Assembly: GCA_041678685.1 (NCBI GenBank)
Contig: JBAYNV010000008.1
Location: 1 to 26,493, forward strand
From: DUPQ01 sp041678685
Lineage (GTDB): Bacteria > Bacillota > Clostridia > DUPQ01
Direction: 5' to 3'
Length of the DNA stretch: 26,493 bases
Numbering within the stretch: position 1 is the stretch's first letter; each line of letters starts with the position of its first letter. A program made the position numbers and the translations under genes. The notes beneath the pieces are model-generated. The model was given only the letters and a program-made list of their open reading frames with translations. It ran no database searches and was not told where the DNA came from. Below are positions 8,176 through 15,571 of the stretch, in pieces.

Positions 8176-8958
8176 TCATGGCTGCATAACTCCAAACAGT
8201 ACAAGCCATGCAAGTACCGTCTTTGCGCATAAGCTCAAGATGATATATCCTCTTTCACCGTGCAGATAATCAGCCCATTTCCCTTTTTTCCTGTATTGGA
8301 GGATCATGTTGATCGGGAATAAGTTGAAAAATACGAAATATGTTCCGACTATAGCATATACAAACCATGGAACTTCTGCAGGATCGGCATTTCCAAATCC
8401 ATACAAAGCAATGATTATCCATGGCCCAATCCCAGCAATAGATCCGAATATAAATGCGGTCCAATCGGTTTTAACCCTGTTCTGATTAATCTTTTCCATT
8501 AAAAGGCCGAATAAGTTCATTGATGCATTGAGAATGAATATGGCTATGAGAGATCCGATATCATAAACTCCGAATAATACCGCTATCAGTATTATCATCA
8601 ATGAGGAAGACAATGCATACTCATACCATCTGAACTGGTTTATGTTATTCTGCAACCCGCTGTTGTATGCCTCATTAGTCTTCTTGGGTATGCTTATAAT
8701 AAAGTGAGCCAATGCAGAAAGAAACAGAAATGCTGATACCAGAATTCCAAAAGGAAGTTTGAAAAGCTGATCCGTTGTTGAGACTAATCTCATTGTCTGA
8801 GTGTCAAACTTTAAAAAGTATGAATAGATCATTGGCGTGAAATCCTTGATGTTCGACCAAGTCAATGCCAATATCAACATCATAAGACCCTGCACAAAAT
8901 GCAGACAACCCATAAACAGATTGAATCTTCTAAGTTTTACAAAAACTGAATTTTGCAT
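8176..8958 (-). CDS. Heliorhodopsin
   Basis: This is a 260-residue seven-helix retinal protein of the heliorhodopsin family, which have an inverted topology (N terminus inside) and are thought to be light sensors rather than pumps. The diagnostic pieces are all present. RWYEYALSSSLMI holds the predicted Schiff-base counterion Glu113. Asn-rich NASMNLFGLLME is the fourth helix. PWFVYAIVGTYFVFF and the FNLFPINMILQYRKKGKW loop follow. SLCAKTVLAW holds the retinal-binding Lys246 in helix 7. Histidines His20 and His85, in LHF and LAHF, match the conserved pair of the cytoplasmic half. AAGGGGGT lies before the ATG. No carotenoid cleavage or retinal gene is in the window. It is divergent from the CoA-disulfide reductase fusion, 246 bases apart. 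Confidence 0.92.
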   Translation of the reverse strand: MQNSVFVKLRRFNLFMGCLHFVQGLMMLILALTWSNIKDFTPMIYSYFLKFDTQTMRLVSTTDQLFKLPFGILVSAFLFLSALAHFIISIPKKTNEAYNSGLQNNINQFRWYEYALSSSLMIILIAVLFGVYDIGSLIAIFILNASMNLFGLLMEKINQNRVKTDWTAFIFGSIAGIGPWIIIALYGFGNADPAEVPWFVYAIVGTYFVFFNLFPINMILQYRKKGKWADYLHGERGYIILSLCAKTVLAWLVLFGVMQP

Positions 8959-8983
8959 GTTTAATACCCCCTTATATATTTAC

Positions 8984-9011
8984 AGTATATATAAAATAAA
9001 CAGTTTGGCAA
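8984..9011 (-). promoter_or_regulatory. SigA-type promoter for the heliorhodopsin-TspO unit
   Basis: Minus-strand TTGCCA (9006-9011) and TATACT (8984-8989) are separated by 16 bases, giving a leader of about 20 bases carrying the AAGGGGGT ribosome site. Housekeeping-type elements suggest basal expression without a special sigma factor. Confidence 0.65.
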
Positions 9012-9122
9012 CACCTTTCCTTATGAAGTATTACCTGTCTTATGCTTTTTCACTGTAATACTCGGAATCTATCTGTCATACCGTCTGTATAACTCCTGTT
9101 TATACCTTCAAGTGCAGTTTAT

Positions 9123-9164
9123 CTGTGACTTTGTTACAGTTGAGGTTACAAAAAATGGTATAAT
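9123..9164 (+). promoter_or_regulatory. Promoter of the CoADR fusion gene with a Crp/Fnr-like site
   Basis: An extended -10, TGGTATAAT, ends at 9164. No good -35 is present at the right distance. Instead an imperfect dyad CTGTGAC-TTT-GTTACAG spans 9123-9139, with one mismatch. Its centre is about 40 bases upstream of the expected start of transcription, the class II activator position used by Crp/Fnr proteins. GTTACA recurs at 9145-9150. The Crp/Fnr-family gene at 11791 is the obvious candidate binder; that is inference. Confidence 0.5.
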
Positions 9165-9204
9165 AGAAAAGTAAGCAAAATAGTTGTATCATGAGGTGAC
9201 AAAA

Positions 9205-9840
9205 ATGGATAAAAAAATACTTATAGTCGGCGGTGTGGCAGGTGGCGCAACAGCTGCAGCAAGACTTAGAAGGCTTGATGAAAACGCACAGATAATAATG
9301 TTCGAACGCGGCGGATATATATCATATGCCAACTGCGGACTGCCATATCACATAGGGAATGTGATTAAATCCAGGAATTCGCTTCTTTTACTTACTCCGG
9401 AAGCCATGAAGGCCAAGTATAATGTGGATGTACGTATAAAACAGGAAGTGATATCCATAGACCGTGAAAAGAAAACAGTTACAGTTAAGCCTGAAGATAA
9501 AGAAGAGTATACGGAAAGCTACGATGTGCTTCTTCTTTCCACCGGGTCATCACCTTTTAGGCCTTCAGTACCGGGTATAGAATCCAAACGTATCATGACG
9601 CTTTGGACTGTTCCTGATACTGACAGGATAAAAGAATATATAAATGAGAAAAATGCCAGGAGCGCTATAGTTGTAGGAGGAGGATTCATAGGGCTTGAAA
9701 TGGCCGAGAATCTCCAAAAAGAGGGCCTGACTGTCACTGTAGCAGAGATGCTGGATCAGGTAATGGCTCCTTTGGATTATGAAATGGCTCAGCTTATCCA
9801 TGAAAATCTTGAACAGAATCATAAACCTGGTTCTTGGTGA
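9205..9840 (+). CDS. CoA-disulfide reductase fusion, N-terminal fragment (frameshifted)
   Basis: This holds the FAD-binding half of a pyridine-nucleotide-disulfide oxidoreductase of the CoA-disulfide/persulfide reductase type. ILIVGGVAGGATAAARLRR is the FAD Rossmann motif. SYANCGLPYHIG carries the single redox Cys44 of CoADR, which forms a mixed disulfide with coenzyme A. VVGGGFIGLEMAENL is the NAD(P)H fold. The sequence follows the family closely to about residue 205 (HENLEQN), then reads seven unrelated residues and stops at 9840. The continuation is in the +1 frame. GAGGTGA lies 6 bases before the ATG at 9205, so an upstream in-frame start at 9184 is rejected. See the fragment at 9779 for the rest. 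Confidence 0.85.
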   Translation: MDKKILIVGGVAGGATAAARLRRLDENAQIIMFERGGYISYANCGLPYHIGNVIKSRNSLLLLTPEAMKAKYNVDVRIKQEVISIDREKKTVTVKPEDKEEYTESYDVLLLSTGSSPFRPSVPGIESKRIMTLWTVPDTDRIKEYINEKNARSAIVVGGGFIGLEMAENLQKEGLTVTVAEMLDQVMAPLDYEMAQLIHENLEQNHKPGSW

Positions 9841-11653
9841 TGCAGTAGACTCGTTCAAAGATAAGGATGATCATATCGAAGCCGTCTTCAAAAGCGGCAG
9901 GATACTGACTTCAGATCTCGTGATACTTGCCATAGGAGTACGTCCGAACAGCGAGCTTGCAAAAAAAGCAGGACTGGCGGTGAATCCAAAAGGCGGGATA
10001 ATAGTGGATGACCATCTAAAAACATCCGATCCGGATATATATGCCGTAGGTGATGTCATTGAAGTAGAAGACTATATAAGCAAAAACAGAACTATGGTGC
10101 CTCTTGCAGGTCCTGCAAACAAACAGGGCCGTATAGCTGCCAATAACATGATGGGCGCAGATGAAAAATATGAAGGCACAATGGGAGCATCCGTTGTAAA
10201 GATATTCGATTTGACCGCAGCAAGCACCGGATCGAATGAAAAGACACTCATAAAACAAGGCCTGGTAAAGGGTAAAGATTATGAAAGCGTGATAATAACT
10301 CAGAATTCTCATGCAGGTTATTATCCGGGAGCAACTCCCCTTACCCTTAAGTTGATCTTCTCTATGGACGGTAAAAAGATATATGGAGCGCAGATAGTAG
10401 GAAGAGACGGCGTAGACAAGAGGATAGATACGATATCGGTAGTGATACGTTTAAATGGAAATATCCATGATCTTGCATCATTGGAGCTGGCTTATGCCCC
10501 GCCGTATTCATCAGCAAAAGATCCTGTCAACATGGCAGGTTTCGTCGCAGAGAATGTGATAACAGGGAAAATAGTATTCTCGCTGTGGGATGCAGTGGAA
10601 AAAAATCCTGATTCCGTACTTTTGGATGTACGCGAGGATGCGGAAAGAATGGCATATACTCTTCCCCGCTCGACCGACATACCGTTAGGCATGATCAGGG
10701 ATAAAATGAGCACACTGGATAAAAACAAAGAGATAATAGTGTTCTGCACAATAGGAGTCAGGTCATACAATGCAGCACGCATACTGATGGGAAACGGTTT
10801 TAAACAGGTAAAAGTATATCCTGCAGGTACCCGTTTCTATATTTCGACACATTACAAGGAGAATGATATGGATAGAAACACATCGCAACCGATAGCTGAC
10901 AGCGGGAACCAGGAATACCCGGATATATCTTCGTCGATCCGTATCGACTGCAGCGGGCTTCAGTGCCCTGGACCTATCATGAAGGTGTTTGAGACGCTTA
11001 AGGAACTGAAAGACGGACAGTCAATAGAAGTGACTGCGTCCGATCCGGGATTCGCAAAAGACATAGTTGCCTGGTGCAGACGTACGGGAAACACTCTTGT
11101 TCTGAATGAAAAACGAGGCGATGATTACGTTGCGGTAGTAAAAAAAGGCGGGACATCAGCCGTTATGCCGGTTAAATCGAATAATGACGGTAAAACCATC
11201 ATCGTTTTCGACGGTGACCTTGATAAAGTACTCGCGGCTTTCATTATTGCAAACGGAGCGGCTGCAATGGGCAGGCATGTGACTATGTTCTTCACCTTCT
11301 GGGGCCTCAACGTTCTGAGAAAATCAAACAGACAGAAAGTAAACAAGACATTCATCGAATCGATGTTTGGAGTAATGATGCCAAGAGGCGTGAATAAGCT
11401 TAAGCTGTCAAATATGAATATGGGCGGCATGGGATCCAAAATGATAAAAATGATAATGAGGAAGAAGAATGTCGATTCGCTTGAGGTATTGATGCAAAAG
11501 GCTTTAAAGGCAGGCGTGAAACTGATCGCGTGCACTATGAGCATGGATATCATGGGGATCAAGGCAGAAGAGCTGATCGATGGTGTGGAGCTTGGAGGAG
11601 TGGGAACTTATCTTGGCGATGCAGAGGAATCCAACGTTAATCTGTTCATATAA
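9779..11653 (+). CDS. CoADR-rhodanese-TusA-DsrE fusion, C-terminal fragment
   Basis: This is the continuation of the gene begun at 9205. The homologous part starts at about 9821 (INLVLGDAVDSF); the listed start is just the first ATG in this frame and has no ribosome site. In fragment residues the modules are: the end of the FAD/NAD fold and dimerisation domain (1-270); a rhodanese domain with VFCTIGVRSY and Cys323 (275-360); a TusA/SirA domain with CSGLQCPGPI and Cys396 (386-457); and a DsrE/DrsF-like domain with IACTMSMDIMG and Cys585 (470-624). All four sulfur-relay cysteines are intact. Rejoined, the protein would be about 815 residues, the normal size of this known multi-domain sulfurtransferase-reductase. 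It is predicted to reduce CoA-persulfides or disulfides with NAD(P)H and relay sulfane sulfur. A terminator follows. Confidence 0.88.
   Translation: MKWLSLSMKILNRIINLVLGDAVDSFKDKDDHIEAVFKSGRILTSDLVILAIGVRPNSELAKKAGLAVNPKGGIIVDDHLKTSDPDIYAVGDVIEVEDYISKNRTMVPLAGPANKQGRIAANNMMGADEKYEGTMGASVVKIFDLTAASTGSNEKTLIKQGLVKGKDYESVIITQNSHAGYYPGATPLTLKLIFSMDGKKIYGAQIVGRDGVDKRIDTISVVIRLNGNIHDLASLELAYAPPYSSAKDPVNMAGFVAENVITGKIVFSLWDAVEKNPDSVLLDVREDAERMAYTLPRSTDIPLGMIRDKMSTLDKNKEIIVFCTIGVRSYNAARILMGNGFKQVKVYPAGTRFYISTHYKENDMDRNTSQPIADSGNQEYPDISSSIRIDCSGLQCPGPIMKVFETLKELKDGQSIEVTASDPGFAKDIVAWCRRTGNTLVLNEKRGDDYVAVVKKGGTSAVMPVKSNNDGKTIIVFDGDLDKVLAAFIIANGAAAMGRHVTMFFTFWGLNVLRKSNRQKVNKTFIESMFGVMMPRGVNKLKLSNMNMGGMGSKMIKMIMRKKNVDSLEVLMQKALKAGVKLIACTMSMDIMGIKAEELIDGVELGGVGTYLGDAEESNVNLFI
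9811..9826 (+). other. Frameshift site in the CoADR fusion gene
   Basis: The upstream frame reads ...GAA CAG AAT then CAT AAA CCT and stops 17 bases later. The family continuation ATA AAC CTG GTT is one base out of phase starting at 9821. One extra base or two missing bases near 9817-9823 would restore a single protein. There is no slippery heptamer or homopolymer longer than three at the junction. Confidence 0.85.
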
Positions 11654-11668
11654 TTAAAGGCATATCAT

Positions 11669-11700
11669 GACCGGCAGCCGTAAAACTGCCGGTCTTTTTT
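11669..11700 (+). terminator. Rho-independent terminator after the CoADR fusion gene
   Basis: A perfect 9-bp stem (GACCGGCAG at 11669-11677, CTGCCGGTC at 11686-11694) with an 8-base loop is followed by six T residues. It lies 16 bases after the stop at 11653 and separates the fusion gene from the regulator downstream. Confidence 0.93.
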
Positions 11701-11744
11701 ATATCTTGAAAAGTAAATTTACTCTGTCCGGTCATTCCATATGT

Positions 11745-11772
11745 TTGACATAAGTTTTTTGCAGTCTATAAT
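11745..11772 (+). promoter_or_regulatory. SigA-type promoter for the Crp/Fnr-family gene
   Basis: TTGACA (11745-11750) and TATAAT (11767-11772) are separated by 16 bases; both hexamers are consensus. The leader is about 12 bases and contains the GAGGT ribosome site. Confidence 0.75.
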
Positions 11773-11790
11773 TAAAGCTGAGGTATTCAT

Positions 11791-12450
11791 ATGGTAACGA
11801 TCGATAATTTATTCCCTGTATACGGTCAGCTTGATGAAAAAGAGAAGCAGATGCTGAATGATTCCATATTGGACCGTGAAGTAAAAAAAGGTTCCGTTCT
11901 TCATAGAGGTTCTATGGACTGTGATGGCCTTTATGTTGTAAGAAGCGGCCAGCTCAGGGCATATATGGTTTCTGATGAAGGCAAGGAAGTCACCTTATAC
12001 CGCCTGTTTGAAAGGGACATCTGTCTTCTGTCCGCCTCATGCATGTTGTCAAGCATTCAGTTCGAGATCACTGTAGAAGCGGAAAAAGACACATCTATAT
12101 GGGTCATACCTGTGGATGCTTATCAGAAACTTATGAACAGCAACGCCGCGGTCACAAATTATACGAATCAGCTCATGGCAACACGTTTTTCGGATGTGAT
12201 GTGGCTGCTCGATAAAATACTGTTTAGGGGTATAGATTCGAGGCTTGCCTCATTCATTCTTGAGGAAAGTAATATTGAAGGCACAGATACTATACGCATG
12301 ACCCATGAAAAGATGGCAAATCACCTTGGGACCGCGCGTGAGGTGGTTACCAGGATGCTCAAATATTTTCAGGATGAAAGAATAGTCTCTCTTACACGCG
12401 GAGGGCTTACAATAACGGACAGAAAAAAACTTACCGGTTTAGCCAAATAA
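11791..12450 (+). CDS. Crp/Fnr family transcriptional regulator
   Basis: This 219-residue regulator has an N-terminal cyclic-nucleotide-binding-fold beta barrel (about residues 15-115; RSGQLRAYMVSDEGKEVTLY). A long dimer helix follows at about 120-150. The C-terminal winged helix has MTHEKMANHLGTAREVVTRM as the recognition region and a wing ending GGLTITD. The N terminus lacks the cysteine cluster of oxygen-sensing Fnr, so a 4Fe-4S switch is not expected. Cysteines in DICLLSASC could sense redox or sulfur species, but that is inference. Regulators of this kind commonly sit beside CoADR-rhodanese genes. A candidate Crp-like dyad lies in front of that gene at 9123-9139. The gene ends with a 12-base overlap into the convergent pdxR. 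Confidence 0.9.
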   Translation: MVTIDNLFPVYGQLDEKEKQMLNDSILDREVKKGSVLHRGSMDCDGLYVVRSGQLRAYMVSDEGKEVTLYRLFERDICLLSASCMLSSIQFEITVEAEKDTSIWVIPVDAYQKLMNSNAAVTNYTNQLMATRFSDVMWLLDKILFRGIDSRLASFILEESNIEGTDTIRMTHEKMANHLGTAREVVTRMLKYFQDERIVSLTRGGLTITDRKKLTGLAK

Positions 12451-13842
12451 CAGTTTTGTCAGCATGGATATCGCTTCTTCTATCCTGTTTATGTCTATGC
12501 CGGAGTAGTTTATGATGAATAAGTGTTCCCTGGCGTCGGTTTTATTATAGTAGTACTGTGAAATAGCGGAAATATTGATCCCGATTTTCTTTGCTTTGGC
12601 TGCCACTTCGTCATCCGGCATTCCGGTATGGATATGTAACAGAAAATGCAGTCCTGAGTCTTCCTCTTCTATTTCCACATGCGGTCCCAAAGCGCTGTTT
12701 TTTACCGTTTCCAGTATCCGGTCACGTTTTGACCTGTAGTGATTCCTCATCCTGTTTATATGCTTTTCAAAGTATCCCCTCGCTATAAATTCTGACAGTA
12801 TGTACTGCTCGAAATTCGGCACGGTGCATGAGTAAAATCCGAGTTTTCTGTTAAATTCGGTTATCAGGTGTTTTGGTAATACCATATAACTTATACGTAT
12901 CGAAGGTGCAAGGCTTTTTGAAAATGTATTTATATATATGACTTTTTCATTCATGTCTATGCTCTGTAAAGCCGGTATGGGTCTTCCGGATAATCTGAAC
13001 TCGCTGTCATAGTCATCCTCAATAATGTACCGTGACCCCTTTTCTGATGCCCAGTTGAGTATCTCATATCTTCTGCTGACCGGCATTACTATTCCCGTGG
13101 GGAAATGGTGGGAAGGCGTGATGTGTATCACGTCGGGATCATATCTGTTCAATCCGTTCATATCTATCCCGGATCCATCCATCCCGATATGCCTGCAGAC
13201 AACATCGTTACTCCTGTATATCTCCGTTATCTTGGAATAACCCGGGTCTTCTACCGCAAAGACGTTCTGCCTGCCGAGCAGCTGTATGATCAGATTGTAC
13301 AGATATTCAGTCCCTGCACCGATTATTATCCTGAACGGTTCAATATCCATACCGCGGAAATGATACAGGTGCTCTGATATAGCTTCTCTAAGTTTCATTA
13401 CCCCGCCTGTAGGAGAGGTCTTTAAAATATTCTCGCTTTTTTCCGTGGTAATGATCTCCCTTACGAGTTTTGTCCATATCGATAACGGGAAATTTACGAA
13501 ATCTACGGTATTGGACACGAAATCCATGAAGTATTCATTCTTTTCCTCTATAACGGCATTTTTCGTTCTGGTCCCTGTAATGCTTTTTTCATTGAGATTC
13601 TCAACATCATTGACAAAATAACCTTTTTTTTCAACTGAGTATATATATCCTTCAGCGAGCAGCTGCGCATATGCGTTTTCAACTGTAATAACGCTTATCT
13701 GCATATTGCGGGCAAAGCTTCTTTTTGAAGGAAGCCTGTCTCCCTGTTTTATCTTTTTGCTCAGTATATCCTCCCTGATACAACGGTAAAGGTATTCATA
13801 TATCGTGTATGTTCCTATCTGTTCCAATGAATATGTCAGCAT
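12439..13842 (-). CDS. pdxR: PdxR/MocR-type regulator (GntR helix-turn-helix fused to aminotransferase fold)
   Basis: This is a 467-residue MocR protein. Residues 10-78 are a GntR winged helix (CIREDILSKKIKQGDRLPSK, then FARNMQISVITVENAYAQL). Residues 105-467 are a fold-type-I aminotransferase domain with EDDYDSEF around 275-282 and the PLP-binding Lys309 in NTFSKSLAPSIR. In PdxR this domain senses pyridoxal phosphate and controls pdxST. That role is supported here by divergent orientation 121 bases from pdxS and by an inverted repeat in the shared promoter region. GAGGA lies 8 bases before the ATG. Length and motifs are normal, and there is no sign of damage. Confidence 0.88.
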   Translation of the reverse strand: MLTYSLEQIGTYTIYEYLYRCIREDILSKKIKQGDRLPSKRSFARNMQISVITVENAYAQLLAEGYIYSVEKKGYFVNDVENLNEKSITGTRTKNAVIEEKNEYFMDFVSNTVDFVNFPLSIWTKLVREIITTEKSENILKTSPTGGVMKLREAISEHLYHFRGMDIEPFRIIIGAGTEYLYNLIIQLLGRQNVFAVEDPGYSKITEIYRSNDVVCRHIGMDGSGIDMNGLNRYDPDVIHITPSHHFPTGIVMPVSRRYEILNWASEKGSRYIIEDDYDSEFRLSGRPIPALQSIDMNEKVIYINTFSKSLAPSIRISYMVLPKHLITEFNRKLGFYSCTVPNFEQYILSEFIARGYFEKHINRMRNHYRSKRDRILETVKNSALGPHVEIEEEDSGLHFLLHIHTGMPDDEVAAKAKKIGINISAISQYYYNKTDAREHLFIINYSGIDINRIEEAISMLTKLLFG

Positions 13843-13881
13843 TTATGATCCTCGCATCTGGTCTTATTAAATTGTTGTAAT

Positions 13882-13916
13882 TTGGACATTTCTATATGTT
13901 CAATTCTTATTATAAT
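13882..13916 (+). promoter_or_regulatory. pdxS promoter and candidate PdxR operator
   Basis: A consensus TATAAT at 13911-13916 lies 47 bases before the pdxS start but has no recognisable -35. In its place is an inverted repeat TTGGACAT-N6-ATGTTCAA (13882-13903) with one mismatch. A weak -35 covered by a dyad fits activation by PdxR, or repression when PLP is abundant. Confidence 0.5.
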
Positions 13917-13963
13917 CAATATAAGAGAAATGTAAACCAAATATGTATATAAGAGGTGTGTAA

Positions 13964-14839
13964 ATGGGTAAGACAAGATATGAACTGAACAAGGAACTGG
14001 CCCAGATGCTAAAAGGCGGTGTCATCATGGATGTAACGACTCCCGAACAGGCAAAGATAGCAGAAAGCGCAGGCGCATGCGCTGTAATGGCGCTGGAAAG
14101 GATACCTGCTGATATACGTGCCGCAGGAGGCGTATCAAGGATGAGCGATCCAAGTATGATAGCAAGTATCCAAAACGCTGTATCGATCCCTGTCATGGCA
14201 AAATGCAGGATAGGTCATTTTGTTGAAGCGCAGATACTTGAAGCGATAGAGATAGATTACATAGATGAATCCGAAGTGCTTTCACCTGCCGATGACATAT
14301 ATCATATCGACAAAACTAAATTCAAAGTACCATTCGTATGCGGCGCCAAAGATCTGGGAGAAGCATTGAGAAGGATAAACGAAGGTGCCGCTATGATCCG
14401 TACAAAAGGCGAACCGGGAACAGGAGACATCATACAGGCGGTACGCCATATGCGTGTAATGAACCGCGAGATAGCAAGAATAGTCACTATGCGTGAAGAT
14501 GAACTGTATCAGGAAGCAAAGGAACTCCAGGTGCCTTATGAACTGGTGGCTTCAGTACATAAAAACAAGAGGCTTCCGGTAGTTAATTTTGCCGCTGGCG
14601 GTATAGCGACACCGGCTGATGCTGCGCTTATGATGCAGCTGGGAGCTGAAGGCGTATTCGTAGGCTCAGGGATCTTTAAATCCGGTGATCCGAAGAAACG
14701 CGCTGCAGCAATAGTCAAAGCTGTCACAAACTATAACGACCCTAAGATACTTGCAGGTCTTTCTGAGGATCTTGGTCAGGCAATGGTAGGTATCAATGAG
14801 CAGGAAATACAGCTTCTGATGGCTGAAAGAGGGAAATAG
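13964..14839 (+). CDS. pdxS: Pyridoxal 5'-phosphate synthase, synthase subunit PdxS
   Basis: PdxS condenses ribose 5-phosphate (or ribulose 5-phosphate), glyceraldehyde 3-phosphate and ammonia into PLP in a 12-mer with PdxT. This 291-residue protein is full length. GGVIMDVTTPEQAKIAE opens the (beta/alpha)8 barrel. Lys80 in VMAKCRIGH is the ribose Schiff-base lysine, and Lys148 in MIRTKGEPGTG is the second (PLP-site) lysine. The phosphate-binding loop reads FAAGGIATPADAALMMQLGAEGVFVGSGI. AGAGGTG lies 6 bases before the ATG. pdxT starts 2 bases after the stop. This is the deoxyxylulose-5-phosphate-independent B6 route usual in Gram-positives. Confidence 0.97.
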   Translation: MGKTRYELNKELAQMLKGGVIMDVTTPEQAKIAESAGACAVMALERIPADIRAAGGVSRMSDPSMIASIQNAVSIPVMAKCRIGHFVEAQILEAIEIDYIDESEVLSPADDIYHIDKTKFKVPFVCGAKDLGEALRRINEGAAMIRTKGEPGTGDIIQAVRHMRVMNREIARIVTMREDELYQEAKELQVPYELVASVHKNKRLPVVNFAAGGIATPADAALMMQLGAEGVFVGSGIFKSGDPKKRAAAIVKAVTNYNDPKILAGLSEDLGQAMVGINEQEIQLLMAERGK

Positions 14840-14841
14840 AA

Positions 14842-15447
14842 ATGCTTGTGGCAGTACTTGCAGTCCAGGGATCATTTGCAGAGCATGAAATGGTCCTTAA
14901 AAAGTCAGGCATTTCATATGTGGAACTCAGACAGAAAAAAGACCTCAGCTTAAGTTTCGACGGTCTTATTCTGCCGGGAGGCGAAAGCACCGTACAGGCT
15001 AAGCTCTTATGTGATCTTGATATGTATGATACTCTTAAGGACATGATACAAAACGGTCTTCCTACCCTTGCGACATGCGCGGGTCTGATACTTCTTGCAG
15101 ACCGGATCTCGAATGATACCGTGGGGCATTTCAAAACGATGCCTATAACGGTAAAGCGGAATGCATATGGCCGGCAGCTTGGCAGCTTTTATACCGAAGG
15201 TGACTTCAAGGGTATAGGGAAAGTACCGATGACATTTATACGCGCTCCATATATCGAGTCGGTTCAGGACGGTGTTGAAATACTCTCAAAAGTGGATGGT
15301 AATATCGTTGCCGTGAGGTATGAAAATCAAATCGGATTATCCTTTCATCCTGAATTGAATGATGATATGGGGATATATGATATGTTCCTTGACATCGTCA
15401 GAAATCATTCCGCTCTGGTAAAAAAAGCCGGCACATTAAGAGCCTGA
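14842..15447 (+). CDS. pdxT: Pyridoxal 5'-phosphate synthase, glutaminase subunit PdxT
   Basis: PdxT is the class I glutamine amidotransferase that feeds ammonia to PdxS. This 201-residue protein begins VAVLAVQGSFAEH, has LPGGEST around 44-50, the nucleophile Cys79 in ATCAGLILLA, and the His169-Pro-Glu171 of the triad in SFHPEL. RNAYGRQLGSF is the strand typical of PdxT. GAGGG lies about 9 bases upstream, inside the end of pdxS, so translation is coupled. I see no clear terminator after the stop. Confidence 0.96.
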   Translation: MLVAVLAVQGSFAEHEMVLKKSGISYVELRQKKDLSLSFDGLILPGGESTVQAKLLCDLDMYDTLKDMIQNGLPTLATCAGLILLADRISNDTVGHFKTMPITVKRNAYGRQLGSFYTEGDFKGIGKVPMTFIRAPYIESVQDGVEILSKVDGNIVAVRYENQIGLSFHPELNDDMGIYDMFLDIVRNHSALVKKAGTLRA

Positions 15448-15489
15448 AAATTTGTATTATCCGTATGTTTCTAAATATGTAAATATATA

Positions 15490-15518
15490 TTGACATAACA
15501 CATTAAATTGGATATATT
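15490..15518 (+). promoter_or_regulatory. SigA-type promoter for the lipoprotein/zinc-ribbon cluster
   Basis: TTGACA (15490-15495) and TATATT (15513-15518) are separated by 17 bases, about 55 bases before the lipoprotein start. It separates this cluster from pdxST. Confidence 0.7.
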
Positions 15519-15571
15519 CACAGCAGAAGCATGGATGTCGTATTGTTGCACCGGTGATGTAGGAGGTAATG

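Noticed and set aside
9811..9826. Programmed ribosomal frameshift in the CoADR fusion gene
   Set aside because: The needed shift is +1, but there is no slippery codon, no internal Shine-Dalgarno at the right distance and no stop at the shift point; the upstream-frame stop is 17 bases further on. Mutation or sequence error is simpler.
11791..12450. Oxygen-sensing Fnr with a 4Fe-4S cluster
   Set aside because: The N-terminal cysteine cluster required for that is missing.
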